From NCBI RefSeq assembly GCF_902713425.1, contig NC_081245.1, forward strand, positions 2,841,108 to 2,905,107: 64,000 nucleotides of DNA, given 5' to 3'. How positions within the stretch are numbered: the first letter of the stretch is position 1; each line of letters opens with the position of its first letter. The position numbers were made by a program, and so were the translations under genes. Positions 46,657 through 58,991 of the stretch are shown here, piece after piece. A model generated the notes under the pieces. It was not told the origin of the DNA. It did not search any database and saw only the letters and a program-made list of their open reading frames with translations. This stretch comes from Acipenser ruthenus. Its lineage: Eukaryota > Chordata > Actinopteri > Acipenseriformes > Acipenseridae.

Positions 46657-46829
46657 AGTAGGTGACAATATGGTGTGACTATTCCACCTTGGGACAGGTG
46701 TCATTGCGAGCATAGACGCTGAGGCGCAGCTCCGCATATGTGTAGATGTACTGCCTACGCAGTTGCGTTATGACGTAAGTCTGTCCTACTGCCGAGAATC
46801 CTCCCTCGCGACGGCTTGGGTACACTGTT

Positions 46830-46919
46830 CCCATACCTTGATGGTTATTTTCGACTTGAAAGGGAACGATAGGTTGCGGATGCAACCCCGGTTCCCTGAA
46901 AGAGAAAATAACCATCAAG
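46830..46919 (+). repeat. DIRS internal complementary region, copy 2
   Basis: Same arrangement as in copies 0 and 1. Confidence 0.88.
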
Positions 46920-46949
46920 CCGCGAGGTCGCTCTGGAGGCCTTCACGGC

Positions 46950-47115
46950 CTGAAGGGCAAAAGAGGAAGTGACTCTCCGCGCGCTGCGTATAGTAAGCTC
47001 CCAAGGGGGCGGGCTTACATGGCAGCTTGCGCGGAGGCCTATCGGCAGCTTTGACATAAAGCTCAGCCAATCCCTACTGCCTGACGGCAATGTCCCATAC
47101 CTTGATGGTTATTTT
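46950..47115 (+). repeat. DIRS right inverted terminal repeat, copy 2
   Basis: Reverse complement of 39659-39824. Confidence 0.9.
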
Positions 47116-47155
47116 CTCTTTCAGGGAACCGGGGTTGCATCCGCAACCTATCGTT

Positions 47156-48807
47156 CTCAGCTGCTCGTGGTACAGGCGGTGCTGAAGATGGCTCGTTTGG
47201 TTTATGGGCTGAATGGCCTCCTCTCGTTTGTAAACTTTCTTATGTTCTTATCCACCCCCAAAAAACTACGTCTTTCAATTTCTCTCTGTCCGCTGCATTC
47301 ACTGTTGCACTGGACTCCAGTAAAAACAGTTCAAGAAAAACACATTGCTTTGGTAAAGGAAAAAAAGGAGCGATCCCACTTCCCTTTCTCGCCCTCTCAA
47401 ACTCTCCTCTACCGCTGCTGTAGTTGGAAAGGGCTCCGTGCTCGCTCGTGCTTTCACTTTAGTGCCCCTTCTCCATATCACGTGCAGAGTCCTTTCATCT
47501 GAAGCGAAGGGCGTGTCCTGATGAGCAACACCTGGCCACATGATTAACAAAGACAGCAGGTGTGTTTAATAAGGGGTGGGGGGAGGGGGGAGCAAACACA
47601 CGCTAATTGACAAAAAAATACACCGTGTTCCTATCGGTGAGCCAAGCTACTCCACCTAGTGGAGCACAGCGGTACTACAGCTGCCTGACCTGTTTTGATT
47701 TGTGATCGTGTCTGCTTTTATTCGTGTTCGGGTTCTCAGTATTGACGCTGCGGATCTTCAGAAACACGTGTGTGTTTTTGTATTGTAATGTCTGGCTGCG
47801 GGGTGTTCATTGAATTGATCAGGCTCTGTGTGGGGAGACTTCCTTTATATTCTTGAACGTGTTTGCATGAGGAGCTTCAGTGTTTAACCGTGTCGATATC
47901 ATTCTGAATCTGCTGCTTCGGGGCTCCTCCTGCAAACCGAAGGGGCGGCGCAGTCGAGATCATTTCTGAGCCAGCATTCACTGGCGTGTGGAGCTGGTTT
48001 ATAGTGACCTGCTGCCTGCGTGCGTAACGTGGCACCCCGCTACACATCCGATCAATTCAGCGACAAGCAGAGCAAAAATAATCCTAGTGGAGAACAAACC
48101 AAACCGTGAAGACAAAGCCATTAACGTGCCGCTAATGACATCCAATCCGGTATATTAAAAATACACACTTATTACAATTGCAGTGTACTGTCAAAATAAT
48201 AATCATCACATCGAGTTTGTAATTGCAGTGTACTGTCTGTCACAATAATAATCATCACATCGAGTTTGTAATTGCAGTGTACTGTAATGGACCTTGCTGA
48301 CTGCCCATTAGCATTATCAACGCACACCTGAGTTTGTTCAGGTAAAGCAGTCGGTCGGCAGGTGCCGGCGATCACGATTGGATTGCCTGGACTTTAAAAA
48401 GGGGACTAGCGCGCAACACCGCCCGCCTGACCGGGATAGAGTGCTCTGTGTGAGCACTGGAGTGACGAGTCTGTAAGGGGACTGACTCTGATGAGAAACC
48501 AGGGGAGGACTCTTTTAAATTGCTGTACAATTGTTGGATTTCTACTTTGTGATCTGGGTGTTTTATTGATCTTAACCACACTTAAATTCCAAAGTGTTAC
48601 CCTGTATTTAAACACTGTGTGGATCTGCAGGGGGCAGACACGCTCACTGCAATCCTTGCTGGAGGTTTATTTTATGTATTTTTTGAAAATCCAGTGTTGC
48701 ACCGACAGCCTTGCAGTGAAAAAATATTTCTCAAGAACAGGCAAGGATAGACCTCCTAGTTTAGAGAGTGAGAGTCTCCTTTTCTTTATTTTCTTTATTC
48801 CGTGAGA
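47156..48807. other. DIRS right-flank block, unit E (no gene recognised)
   Basis: Third copy of the block at 982-2660, with small deletions (for example near 47689 and 47856). No gene recognised. Confidence 0.6.
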
Positions 48808-48882
48808 CACGGAGTGGCTTCTCTACACCTGGAGACGCGTGTCACCGCCAAGCGCCGCCTCACTAACTTTCCTAACCGCACT

Positions 48883-48896
48883 GCGCCCCCTGGTGG
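48883..48896 (-). promoter_or_regulatory. CTCF-like motif, unit E
   Basis: Minus strand CCACCAGGGGGCGC. Confidence 0.5.
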
Positions 48897-49466
48897 CAGT
48901 GACCTGTCAGTGCTCCCTTAACTTCGTATGCGAATGCTTTCGGATTCCTTCACACAGCTGCTGTGAGCGAGATCCACACGGAGATGGACAGACACCCCAC
49001 ACGAGGTCCAAATTAAAATATATACTTTTTATTATTAAAATAAATCATTAATTAAATCAAAGGGAGGGCAGCGAACCGATCCTTTGTGATCCGGGAGCAG
49101 TGATTTGCGGGACCGTTTCACAGCGGCCACAAAAGACACACATCCACACGATCACAATGTGCAGCTTCCAAGTTATTACAGCGATACATTTACCAATTAA
49201 ATGATACAATATCCTGATCGATTCAACAACGCCGCTGACCAGCCCAGCAATCATTATTCATTCATTCATTCAGCATTGAGGGAGTTATTATTTACAGAGC
49301 TTGCAAAGCTGTAGATGGTATAACACATCAATAGAGCATTGTGTTTAATTGAATATTATTCCAGAACGCATATTCTTTATTCAGTGTTGTTCTTTAACCA
49401 GTTCATGTCCTAGTTTTTGTAATTGTATTTCTACATGGATTCGAGGCGCTCAGACCAAACACCTGC

Positions 49467-49476
49467 GTCACGTGAC
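49467..49476. promoter_or_regulatory. CLEAR/E-box palindrome, unit E
   Basis: GTCACGTGAC at the conserved place. Confidence 0.35.
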
Positions 49477-49613
49477 GAGGGAGAAGGGTGGAGGAGGGTG
49501 AACATGTTCTGTTAGAATATATTTAATAGTTTTCTAAACATCGTTACATATGTCACTTTGATCATTATTTTCTATTTAAAATGTTTCCGTTCCATTTCAA
49601 TATTAATAGATAG

Positions 49614-49615
<2 letters not shown>

Positions 49616-49652
<37 letters not shown>
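49616..49652. repeat. ATT trinucleotide microsatellite, unit E
   Basis: ATT run directly beyond the SPRY exon. The extended TRIM E stop codon lies at its edge. Confidence 0.95.
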
Positions 49653-49653
<1 letters not shown>

Positions 49654-52600
49654 ACATCACTATTGTTTATGCTGAACACATTGGGCTTGTCCACTTTTAT
49701 AACTGTCTTCACAGGGCACACACTGAGAGGAGCAGAACAGAGAGTCCAGAAACATGGAAACATTCTCTCAGTAAATCTGTGTTTAAAAGTGTAGAGAGGT
49801 TTTCTCATATCACTGGAGTCAAAGAATGCCACCTCCCCCCCGTCACAGTCCAGCTGAACTCTGATCTTCTGGGGTTTCTTCTCCACAGTGAGTCGTGTCG
49901 GTGGTGAGGTCCATCCCCAGTACTGATCCCCATCCTCCAGGGATATAACCCAGTATCCCGCTTCTGGGTTCCAGGGGTATATCGCATTCCTCTGGCTGGA
50001 CACTTTAGTCACACCAAGATACCAGTAAGTACTGCTTCCCAGTTCCACGTTCCAGCAGTGTTTCCCTGAAGTGAACCCCTCAGAGCCCAGCACACAAGCA
50101 TAGGGATCAAACCGCTCTGGGTTGTCAGGAAGGTGCTGTTTCTCATCACTGAGTCTCACACTTGTTAGATCCTCAGACAGTATCAGGGCAGGGTGTGCTG
50201 TGTTGGGATCCAGAGTCACTGGAGCTGACAGGAAATGAAAGACAGGTTTAGAAATGAGAACATCTACCTGCAAGCATTTTAATAAATTACATGCTAAGAA
50301 TTGTATATTTTTGTCAAATATTATTATTCAATATCAAACATAACTTTTAAAAACGGAAATCCCCTTAAAAATATCAAAGAAACAGCATCTGAACCTGTTT
50401 AAATCAGATCCATTCACAGCGTGTGTAAACCCAGCCCTGATTGGCTGAGAGGGTGTACAGTATAAAAATGCTGAACTGATGCCCGGCTGGATGATTTGAG
50501 TAGAACTCTGGCTCCGGAACTCTGGTCAGTGAGAATTGTAGCTGCTCACAGAGTTCTATTACAGAGCTCTAGAACAGAACACTGTGACACTGCTCAGCAC
50601 TAATATTCTTAGAGCTCTGGGAGCATTCCAAGACAATGGTCTGAACTCAGAGAAATCTGTGTTCTACTGCAGTGGTTACTTTACAAGGAGTTTCAATGCA
50701 GACCAGCATGGGATCAGAAAGCCTTTTGCTCTCTTGGAATGCTCTTCCAGCTCACCTCAATACTATGAGCAGCTCACAGTGTTTAATATTGAACTGAGAG
50801 ATGATCTCTCTGATGGATACAAGTGTATTTGCTACAGGTGTGTACATTTCATTGTGTATTATTATTGATTGTAGAGAGCTGTATCATGCTGCTTACACAC
50901 ATTATGGATTGTGGTTATATGCACCCCCCCCCCCTCCTTTGTGATGCTCCCCACAGGACTCACTGTATTGAACAATCCCCAGCATCTTCTCCAACACTTT
51001 GTACTTCAGAGAGCCCAGGTGCTCGGCTACATCTATCAGCGCTCCTGAAACACACTGTGGATCCTGCAGTGTGCACTCGGCTCTGCAATCATATTCAGGA
51101 GTTAGTGCTGCTCTGTGTTTGCATTCAATACAATACAAGAGGGGAAGACAGGCCACATCTTACATACCTTCTCTGTGTGTCTTTGTACTTCTGAAACAAA
51201 CAAGGACATGAATTGAGACATTATTAAAACACAAATACCACTTTGATAGAAAACAGCAGCACCGCTGTCCAGCTTTACATTTTGAACTCAGTGTTTTCCA
51301 TGAACATATTCTCTGGAGCACCAAACCAATGAGACCCCTCTGCTGGTTTGTGGGGCTGGAGGAGGGGCATTTGCTGGTTGTTTTACCCATTTGTAGGGTA
51401 AACTTAAGAACAAACAGCAATACAAACCATGCTTGAAAAATGAATGTTAAAAATGAAGTTCAAATGTGTACTGACATAAATGCTTGAAAAGTCCCATTCA
51501 TAGTGTAGTAGTGAGTGTGCATTCACAATAAGAACATGTCACACACAGTTAAACAATCACTACCTGGAGGAAGATGATGTCTTCAGCTTTCATCTCCTCT
51601 TCTATCACTCTGATTGTGTCTGAAAGAGATGAGATTTCTCTTGTAAGTTTTTCAATCTTCTCTTTCATGATTCTTCCCTTTTGTTCCTCTTCCCTCCTCA
51701 GTGCAGCTATCCTGGCCTTTTCTTCATCTCGTAGAAACTGGTGAAGTTTTTGAAACTCCTCCTTTATCTGCCTCTCTGTTTGCTGGGCTTGTTTCTATAC
51801 AAGAAAAGGATCACTTTAGAGTTAGTTTGGGTGTCCAGTGAAAATGTATGTTGTGTATTGTTTCAATCACTAATCTAGTTCTCTTACCTTGATGTGCTTT
51901 GCTGTTTTATCACACCCGTTTTTAACTTTATTAAAGGATCCCAGCTTGTCCTGCAAGGGCTTCAGCGCAGTCTTGAGTTCTCCCTGAAATGCAATGAAAC
52001 CCAGAGCTTGCACATCACTGTTACCGCATGCCTGGCTAGTAGCAATATGAATGCAGTGTGTGAGAAATCCCCTCAGCACTGGGGTTGCCACTGGGGGCTC
52101 TCATAGCAACAAACCCCCTGCTCTGGAGATTTGTGACACATCAATAAAGATTGTGACTGACTGGCAGATTCAAACGTGCTTCCGATATTTAAGAATAGAG
52201 ATCAGGCAGAAGCGGGCAGCCACATACCTATCAGCCTCAGAGGAGAGAGAGGGTGTAAGAGAGGAGAGGCAGGGTGTAAGAGAGGAGAGGCAGGGTGTAA
52301 GAGAGGAGAGGCAGGGTGTAAGAGAGGAGAGGCAGGGCGTAAGAGAGGAGAGACAAGGGATAAGAGAGGAGAGACAGTGGATAAGAGAGGAGAGACAGTG
52401 GATAAGAGAGGAGAGACACGGGTAAGAGAGGAGAGACGGGATAAGAGAGGAGGGACACGGGGTAAGAGAGGAGAGACAAGGGGTAAGAGAGGAGAGGAGG
52501 GTAAGAGGAGAGACAGGGGTTAAGAGAGGAGAGGGGGTAAGAGAGGAGAGACAGGGGGTAAGAGAGGAGAGGGGGGTAAAACACATGGTGGGTGGGGCAA

Positions 52601-53824
52601 GTTTGTGTTATATATAGCTGATCTGGATGTTTACTTGAATGGCTCTCTACTGTGAGTTTCTTCCCAATGCTTAAAACTAAGACACAAAGCACGGTACCAC
52701 TGCTGTTCAATTATCCAGCTTTAATTTCTGAAACAGATAACAATGATATGTGTTTTACAAGCAGTCTCACTCTTATTCACTCACCTACACTGCACTATCA
52801 GGTCTAATGTACTAACCCAACCTCCAGTGCACCTGCTGTTGCTCCCTAGTGGCTGGAGGCCGTCATAACTACCTTATATTATTAGATAAGAGTTTCAGGT
52901 TACTTTCCTCCACAGGACTACTCGGTATAATAACCCAAGCAAAAATACTTGGGGGTGTCTATTCCAAGGTCCCTACACAGGGATAAGAGAGGAGAGACAG
53001 TGTACCGTGCATGAATCTAATATCTTGATGAGTCAGTTATTTATCATGCGGAAATCAAGTCACATGACCCCAGTTATGTCACAGTAGAGAATGCTTAACT
53101 GACAATGCCCTTAGACTTCTCTGAAGAAGTCAGTGCAAGGATGGGCTCTGAAAGAGTGTGTGATGTAATATATCATTCAGAAGGGCTTGGATCTGAACAG
53201 GCGTGCCAGTAGAAAGACCTTGGTGCTGTAATATAATCATCACTGTCTATAACCAGACAGTGTGAGGAGGCAATTCAATAGGAAACACAATGCTTGCTTA
53301 TATAGTCAGCAGTGGAGAGTGAAAGTCAAGGAATAAAGTGTTCACATTGACTGAGTGATTCCCCTCCCCATTCCTGCCCTGCCTGTCTCTGATAGGGGCT
53401 GTGTGAGGGTTTATAAGGGTTCAGGTGTGAATTCATTATTGCACACAGACACGCTCCCCTCCCCATTCCTGTACAGCACCTCCCCCACTCTGCACCCAGG
53501 ATCTCTCTCTCAGTTTCAATGATATTGTAATAGGATTTGTTCTTCGCTCAGACTTGTTGGATCTTGTTGTTTAAACTGCCTCATTATAATAACTCTGTAT
53601 AATATGCTGTGAAAAGAGAATACCGCGTTTACATTTTCACATGAATATTGTTTCTATACCTTATAATCCTGTGCAGCCTCCTGAACATGACGGAGCTTGT
53701 GATTCTCATGTTTCTTTGAAGTTTGACACACAACACAGACAGCCTCTTTATCATCCACACAGAAGAGCTTCAGTTTCTCATCATGCAGACTGCAGAGTAT
53801 TCCAGTATGTGCTTTAGAAGCCAT
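49650..53824 (-). CDS. TRIM E: RING-less TRIM paralogue with extended C-terminus (possible pseudogene)
   Basis: Exons 53660-53824 (from MASKAHTG), 51888-51983, 51564-51794, 51168-51190, 50964-51082, 49650-50224, GT/AG throughout, giving 402 residues in frame. It shares the RING deletions of B and C. The usual stop (GAC-TAG) reads GAC-AAG here, adding about 12 residues before the next stop at 49650. Coding exons are closest to TRIM B ([21 protein letters not shown]). The B-box, coiled coil and B30.2 domain are otherwise complete. It may be a RING-less protein or a young pseudogene; stop loss with RING loss suggests relaxed constraint. Poly(A) signal candidate at 49376-49381. Confidence 0.58.
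50440..50468 (+). promoter_or_regulatory. CCAAT/TATA promoter-like element in TRIM E intron 5
   Basis: ATTGG at 50440-50444 and TATAAAAA at 50461-50468, upstream of the plus-strand frame at 50584. Confidence 0.4.
50584..50868 (+). other. Plus-strand open frame in TRIM intron 5, unit E
   Basis: 94 codons, counterpart of 18979-19263, with the promoter-like element about 120 bp upstream. Function unknown. Confidence 0.35.
52238..52577. repeat. Purine-rich 20-bp minisatellite in intron 1, unit E
   Basis: About 17 copies; two more units than in B, otherwise the same order of variant units. Confidence 0.9.
52578..52980. other. About 400-bp insertion inside the intron 1 minisatellite, unit E
   Basis: Same unidentified insertion as in B and C. 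Confidence 0.5.
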
Positions 53825-53994
53825 AATATTCCTGAGCGTGAAATTGGGTGGACGATCCGAGTTTCCTTCTCTTTCCAGCACTGATCCACAAATGCTTTAC
53901 AGAAGCTGTGGTTACAATGAAGAGTTACAGGATCCTTGAAAATCTCACAGCAAAGTCCAGAACCTCGAACTTTGTCCCTGCAGATTAGAATCAC

Positions 53995-56030
53995 GAGTCA
54001 CGAGGCTCCATCAACAGCACTAATTTACAATCGACTTTAACCTGCAGATAACTGATTACTGAGATTCCTGAGTCTGCACTCTTTGCATTAACATGTCTAA
54101 TACAATGTGGTGAAATGCAGCAGTCATGTATGGAACACCTCCACACAAGAGCTGTAGTTTATAATGAAAATAAAAACTCCTCAAAAAAGCAAGGAAATTC
54201 ATCACAGAAAACTATGTTAATGCAGCAGTTAGGGTTGAACTCATCACCACAGAAGCAAGGAAATGTGGGGTTGTTTTTTTCATTTACAAAACATGTGTTT
54301 TAATTAGTACTGTAAGCATTTGATCAACTAATCCAAACTATAGGGCGGGTCTTGGGTTATTCTGAACCAATGAAGAACAAATCTAAACATTCTCAACGAA
54401 TGCCCAATCGTTTGGGGAGGCGGAGCGTTAGGATTTGATTAGCTCAGTTTAGCCGCTCTCTCATATGCTGTGATAATATTATCCAGTGTCTACCTAATAA
54501 CCAGCTCTGTGTTGCACACGGATGGGCTGTGTTCTTTGGTTGAGCATCCCATCCATGTGTCCTTATGAGAAGCGATATAAACAGGAGAAGAGTTCCTGGA
54601 AACGCTGTGGAGTTAATCATTATGCAGCCTCTCCTTAATGATACCTTGATCTGAGTTACAAGACCAAGCAAAGAGCTTTTCACAAGGGAGCAGCACTGGA
54701 ACACTGAACACATGACGAGTTCAGCTTCAGCACAGCAATTCATTTTATTAGGGTCTCTCATGAGAACAGGGAGTCTTTTATTCAGATGCCTTCATTGTGA
54801 CACGCATCGGACCTGGACTCATACTCTCACACTCACCTCATAACACAGGGGTATTCAATTACATTCACTTCAGGGAAACACTGCTGGGAAACACGGGGTG
54901 GGGGGGGGCTCACATAGTTGACCACCTGTGATGCGCGTCGATAAGCCCTCCTCGTCCGCCGGTAAAACAAATAAACTACCTGTTGATGCTAATTTCAAAC
55001 TTGCTGGAGCACAGCGTATTCTCACACAATGTCGAACAACGCTGGAGAAAGGCAGACCTTCGGGCAATATTTAAATACATACAAACTCGTCATTATGCGT
55101 GCATTTCACCATCAAAATATGCACAGACCAAGTGAGTTTCATAATGAGGAATAACACAGAGGCACAAAGTCTAAAAATATTCATGTAAGATTCAAGCAAC
55201 AAGACCACGTGTGAACTACGCTGCAGATCAGATGCACTGTCCTTAGAGGTCTTTTTAAAATAAACACAAATACAATACATCGATCTTCGGCACTAAAATG
55301 CTTTCATTGTGTTCGACGCGTTTAATAGGTCTATTCACACTGTATAAATTGTGCTGGTCTCTACAGTAACACAGATCACACTTGAAAACACGTCACACAC
55401 ACCCGTGCTAACCGGGAGAGTTCCGTCTTTCGTTCATTCGTGTGGAGACGCGTTGGGAGACAAAGTTACTGTTTTAAAGACAGCGCGGTACAGCTTGGCA
55501 TTGGGTAGCAGCTGTTTCTTATTAATACGGGGTTGGTAGATTGTTACATTTATTTCTGATCTCTCTACCTGTCTGTTAAGCTATAATTAGCATCGTTTAA
55601 CCAGGGGCTGGATTCAATCGAGCTCGGATATTTTGTAGCTCTACGTTCCTTAATAAAAACTGATGGCTTTCCTCTCACTGTGAGGAGGATGCAGTCACTA
55701 CACGACACGCTGCTGAATTCAAAACATACAGATATCCTGTCTGGAGACACACGGCTTGATGAACTTAACAAATAGCAAACAGGTAGAATTAACAAAGAAA
55801 CCACTTGAAGTGTTAATTATCTCACGTGTTTGCATTAAAAGGGGCGCTATTTAAATTGCAATGCGGGGATACAGAGCAATGAACCTGTAAGCAATGGAGC
55901 GAGTCGCGTTGCTTTTATCTGGGAGTAATTCTTCAGAGTGAAAGACAGATTGAAGTCAGTGTCGTTGTAAATTGATTTGTTTAGATGTTGTTTATATTTG
56001 AGTTGTTTTCTCTCTTAGTAGTTTCATCTC
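53995..56030. other. Upstream region of TRIM E
   Basis: No gene recognised. It contains a CCAAT/GC-box cluster near 54367-54425, a short G run near 54895-54909 and about 1.1 kb shared with 30444-31560. Confidence 0.6.
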
Positions 56031-56031
56031 T

Positions 56032-56582
56032 CCCTCCTTTATAAACGTCTTGCGTCCCTCCTCGCCTTCCTTTATAAACGTCTTGCGTCCCTCCTCGCCT
56101 TCCTTTTATAAACGTCTTGCATCCCTCCTCGCCTTCCTTTATAAACGTCTTGCATCCCTCCTCGTCTTCCTTTTATAAACGTCTTGCGTCCCTCCTCGCC
56201 TTCCTTTATAAACGTCTTGCGTCCCTCCTCGCCTTCCTTTATAAACGTCTTGCGTCCCTCCTCGCCTTCCTTTATAAACGTCTTGCGTCCCTCCTCGCCT
56301 TCCTTTATAAACGTCTTGCGTCCCTCCTCGCCTTCCTTTATAAACGTCTTGCGTCCCTCCTCGCCTTCCTTTATAAACGTCTTGCTTCCCTCCTCGCCTT
56401 CCTTTATAAACGTCTTGCGTCCCTCCTCGCCTTCCTTTATAAACGTCTTGCGTCCCTCCTTGACATCCTTTATAAACGTCTTGCGTCCCTCCTCGACATC
56501 CTTTATAAACGTCTTGCGTCCCTCCTCGACATCCTTTATAAACGTCTTGCGTCCCTCCTCGCCTTCCTTTATAAACGTCTTC
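56032..56582. repeat. 33-bp minisatellite, about 17 copies
   Basis: Largest expansion of the array also seen at 23186 and 31565. Variant units (GACATCC in place of GCCTTCC) cluster near the right end: one in unit C, three in E. Confidence 0.93.
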
Positions 56583-56740
56583 AGTTTCTTTTTTTCAATT
56601 ACAAAATATTCAACTCAAAATGTAACAATCAACAGCGATCAATGGAAAAGCTATTTTCTATTGGAAGCTAAAAATGAAACCGGCAGTTTGTCATGCCGTG
56701 GCAAGAAACACAGATATACACCCATTAAAACAGACGCAAG

Positions 56741-56742
<2 letters not shown>

Positions 56743-56812
<70 letters not shown>

Positions 56813-57250
56813 TATTTCTTAGCAGACGCCCTTATCCAGGGCGACTTACAATCGTAAGCAAATACATTTCAAGTGTTACAATACAAGTAATACAATAAGA
56901 GCAAGAAATACAATAACTTTTGTTCAAGCAAAGTACAAGTGTGACAAACCACAATTCAATACAGCAGATAATAGTGATAGTTACATCAGGATATGATTAA
57001 ATAGTGATAGTTACATCAGGATGTGATTAAATACAAAGTACTACAGGTTTAAACACTTGGCAGATTACAGTATTCTGAAGTACAGGATTAAATGCAGTAA
57101 AATAGGAGGCAGATAAGAGCAAAATAAAGCGCATTTACATGAATGGTGATAGTGTCCCAGGATACAAACAGAGGAGTTCTACAGGTGCTCTTTGAAGAGG
57201 TGAGTCTTAAGGAGGCGCCGGAATGTGGTCAGGGACTGGGCAGTCCTGAC
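56743..57250 (-). mobile_element. 5'-truncated L2-clade LINE fragment
   Basis: Same insertion as 31982-32446, at the same site with the same AGAT flanks (56739-56742 and 57251-57254), with a longer ATT tail. It is shared by descent with unit C, not a second insertion. Confidence 0.85.
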
Positions 57251-57820
57251 AGATCACCTTGTTAATCTGCCTTCATTAAAGATTGAACGCCTCTTCTGAG
57301 TTCTTACCGAAAACATAAAATGTCACTTTCTACTTGAATCCACACTAAAAATAAACATCTCCCATTCCAAATCCAGTCCCAGCATGAGGGTATAATGGAA
57401 ATGATGGTGCCTCACTGGCCTGGGCTGCTGCATTCACAGTTATAAAAGGGCAGAGTGAATAGAAAACAACACGACACAGAGACAGCACCACTACAAATAC
57501 ACTTTAGAGCGCGATTTCTATGGTTTAATTCAATTAAAATCAGCGGCATACAGAGCGGGACTGGTTCTTGCTGCCAGTAAATAGAAACGCAGCGAGGTTA
57601 TGATTTGTTTATTGAGAGATGTATTGACACATGTTAACAGTGAAATATCCTTTCTTCTGGACGGTTTAAATGTGGTTCTGGAAGTTACAGAGATTCATTT
57701 GTAATGTTTTGCCATCCCACACAGTTAAACACACAGTTATCATAGAGAAACCAGGGAAGAGACACGTCTTCACCCAGAGACACAGAGACAGGAGGGGCTG
57801 GGATGGGTTACCTGGCTCAG

Positions 57821-57834
57821 GCACTAGATGGCGC
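57821..57834 (+). promoter_or_regulatory. CTCF-like motif, plus strand, before unit F
   Basis: GCACTAGATGGCGC, as at 24001 and 33017. Confidence 0.45.
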
Positions 57835-57849
57835 TAGCTGCTAGATCTT

Positions 57850-57850
<1 letters not shown>

Positions 57851-57891
<41 letters not shown>

Positions 57892-57899
57892 TGTGTGTC
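57851..57899. repeat. GA/GT dinucleotide microsatellite
   Basis: GA run ending in a short GT run, at the same place as 33047-33111. Confidence 0.95.
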
Positions 57900-58187
57900 A
57901 AATAATTCACTCTATAATCCACCAAGTATGTAGTAAAAAAAAAAAAAATTATATTTGTTACAAGTCACTGGATCTTTGACTCTTGTAGCAGCACTGCTTC
58001 ACTCTCAGAAAACAAGGAGGCGCTCCGGTCTGAACGGGTTTGAATCTTAAAGTGCTTCTTAATGTCGCTGTCTTCACCCTTCAACACAGCCGTGAGACTT
58101 TCACTGATGAGCCACGGAGTGGCTTCTCTACACCTGGAGACGCGCGTCACCGCCAAACGCCGCCTCATTAACATTCCTAACCGCACT

Positions 58188-58201
58188 GCGCCCCCTGGTG
58201 G
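58188..58201 (-). promoter_or_regulatory. CTCF-like motif, unit F
   Basis: Minus strand CCACCAGGGGGCGC, convergent with 57821-57834. Confidence 0.5.
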
Positions 58202-58769
58202 CAGTGACCTGTCAGTACTCCCTTAACTTAGTATGCAAATGCTTTCGGATTCCTTCACACAGCTGCTGTGAGCGAGATCCACACGGAGATGGACAGACAC
58301 CCCACATGAGGTCCAAATTAAAATATATACTTTTTATTATTAAAAAAAATCATTCATTAAATCAAAGGGAGGGCAGTAAACCGATCCTTTGTGATCCTGG
58401 AGCAGTGATTTGCGGGACCGTTACACAGCGGCCACAAAAGACACATCCACACGATCACAATGTGCAGCTTCCAAGTTATTACAGCGATACATTTACCAAT
58501 TAAATGATACAATATCCTGATCGATTCAACAACGCCGCTGACCAGCCCAGCAATCATTATTCATTCATTCATTCAGCATTGAGGGAGTTATTATTGCCAG
58601 AGCTTGCAAAGCTGTAGATGGTATAACACATCAATAGAGCATTGTGTTTAATTGAATATTATTCCAGAATGCATATTCTTTATTCAGTGTTGTTCTTTAA
58701 CCAGTTCATGTTCTAGTTTTTGTAATTGTATTTCTACATGGATTCGAGGAGCACAGACCAAACACCCGC

Positions 58770-58779
58770 GTCACGTGAC
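58770..58779. promoter_or_regulatory. CLEAR/E-box palindrome, unit F
   Basis: GTCACGTGAC at the conserved place. Confidence 0.35.
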
Positions 58780-58916
58780 GAGGGAAAGGGGTGGAGGAGG
58801 GTGAACATGTTCTGTTAGAATATATTTAATAGTTTTCTAAACATCGTTACATTTGTCACTTTGATCATCATTTTCTATTTAAAATGTTTCCGTTCTTTTT
58901 CAATATTAATAGACAT

Positions 58917-58917
<1 letters not shown>

Positions 58918-58960
<43 letters not shown>
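58918..58960. repeat. ATT trinucleotide microsatellite, unit F
   Basis: ATT run beyond the SPRY exon. Confidence 0.95.
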
Positions 58961-58962
<2 letters not shown>

Positions 58963-58991
58963 TCCTTATTGTTTATGCTGAACACATTGGG

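Larger units (their letters stand above)
39643..47155 (+). mobile_element. DIRS-family retrotransposon, copy 2 (looks whole)
   Basis: A 7.5-kb DIRS-type element bounded by GTT at each end, with left and right inverted repeats, an internal complementary region and three long reading frames (gag-like, RT/RNase H/methylase-like, tyrosine recombinase). No break was noticed, so it looks whole. It is about 700 bp longer than copy 1 because part of the leader and GC-rich repeat region is tandemly duplicated. Its flanks match those of copy 1, so the pair descend from one insertion followed by duplication of the block. Confidence 0.93.

Noticed and set aside
1-47155. Three independent DIRS insertions
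   Set aside because: Left and right flanks match between copies, so one insertion followed by duplication explains them.
56117-56822. Long frames with an 11-residue repeat
   Set aside because: A 33-bp minisatellite keeps frame by its period; frames end in the ATT tail of the L2 fragment.
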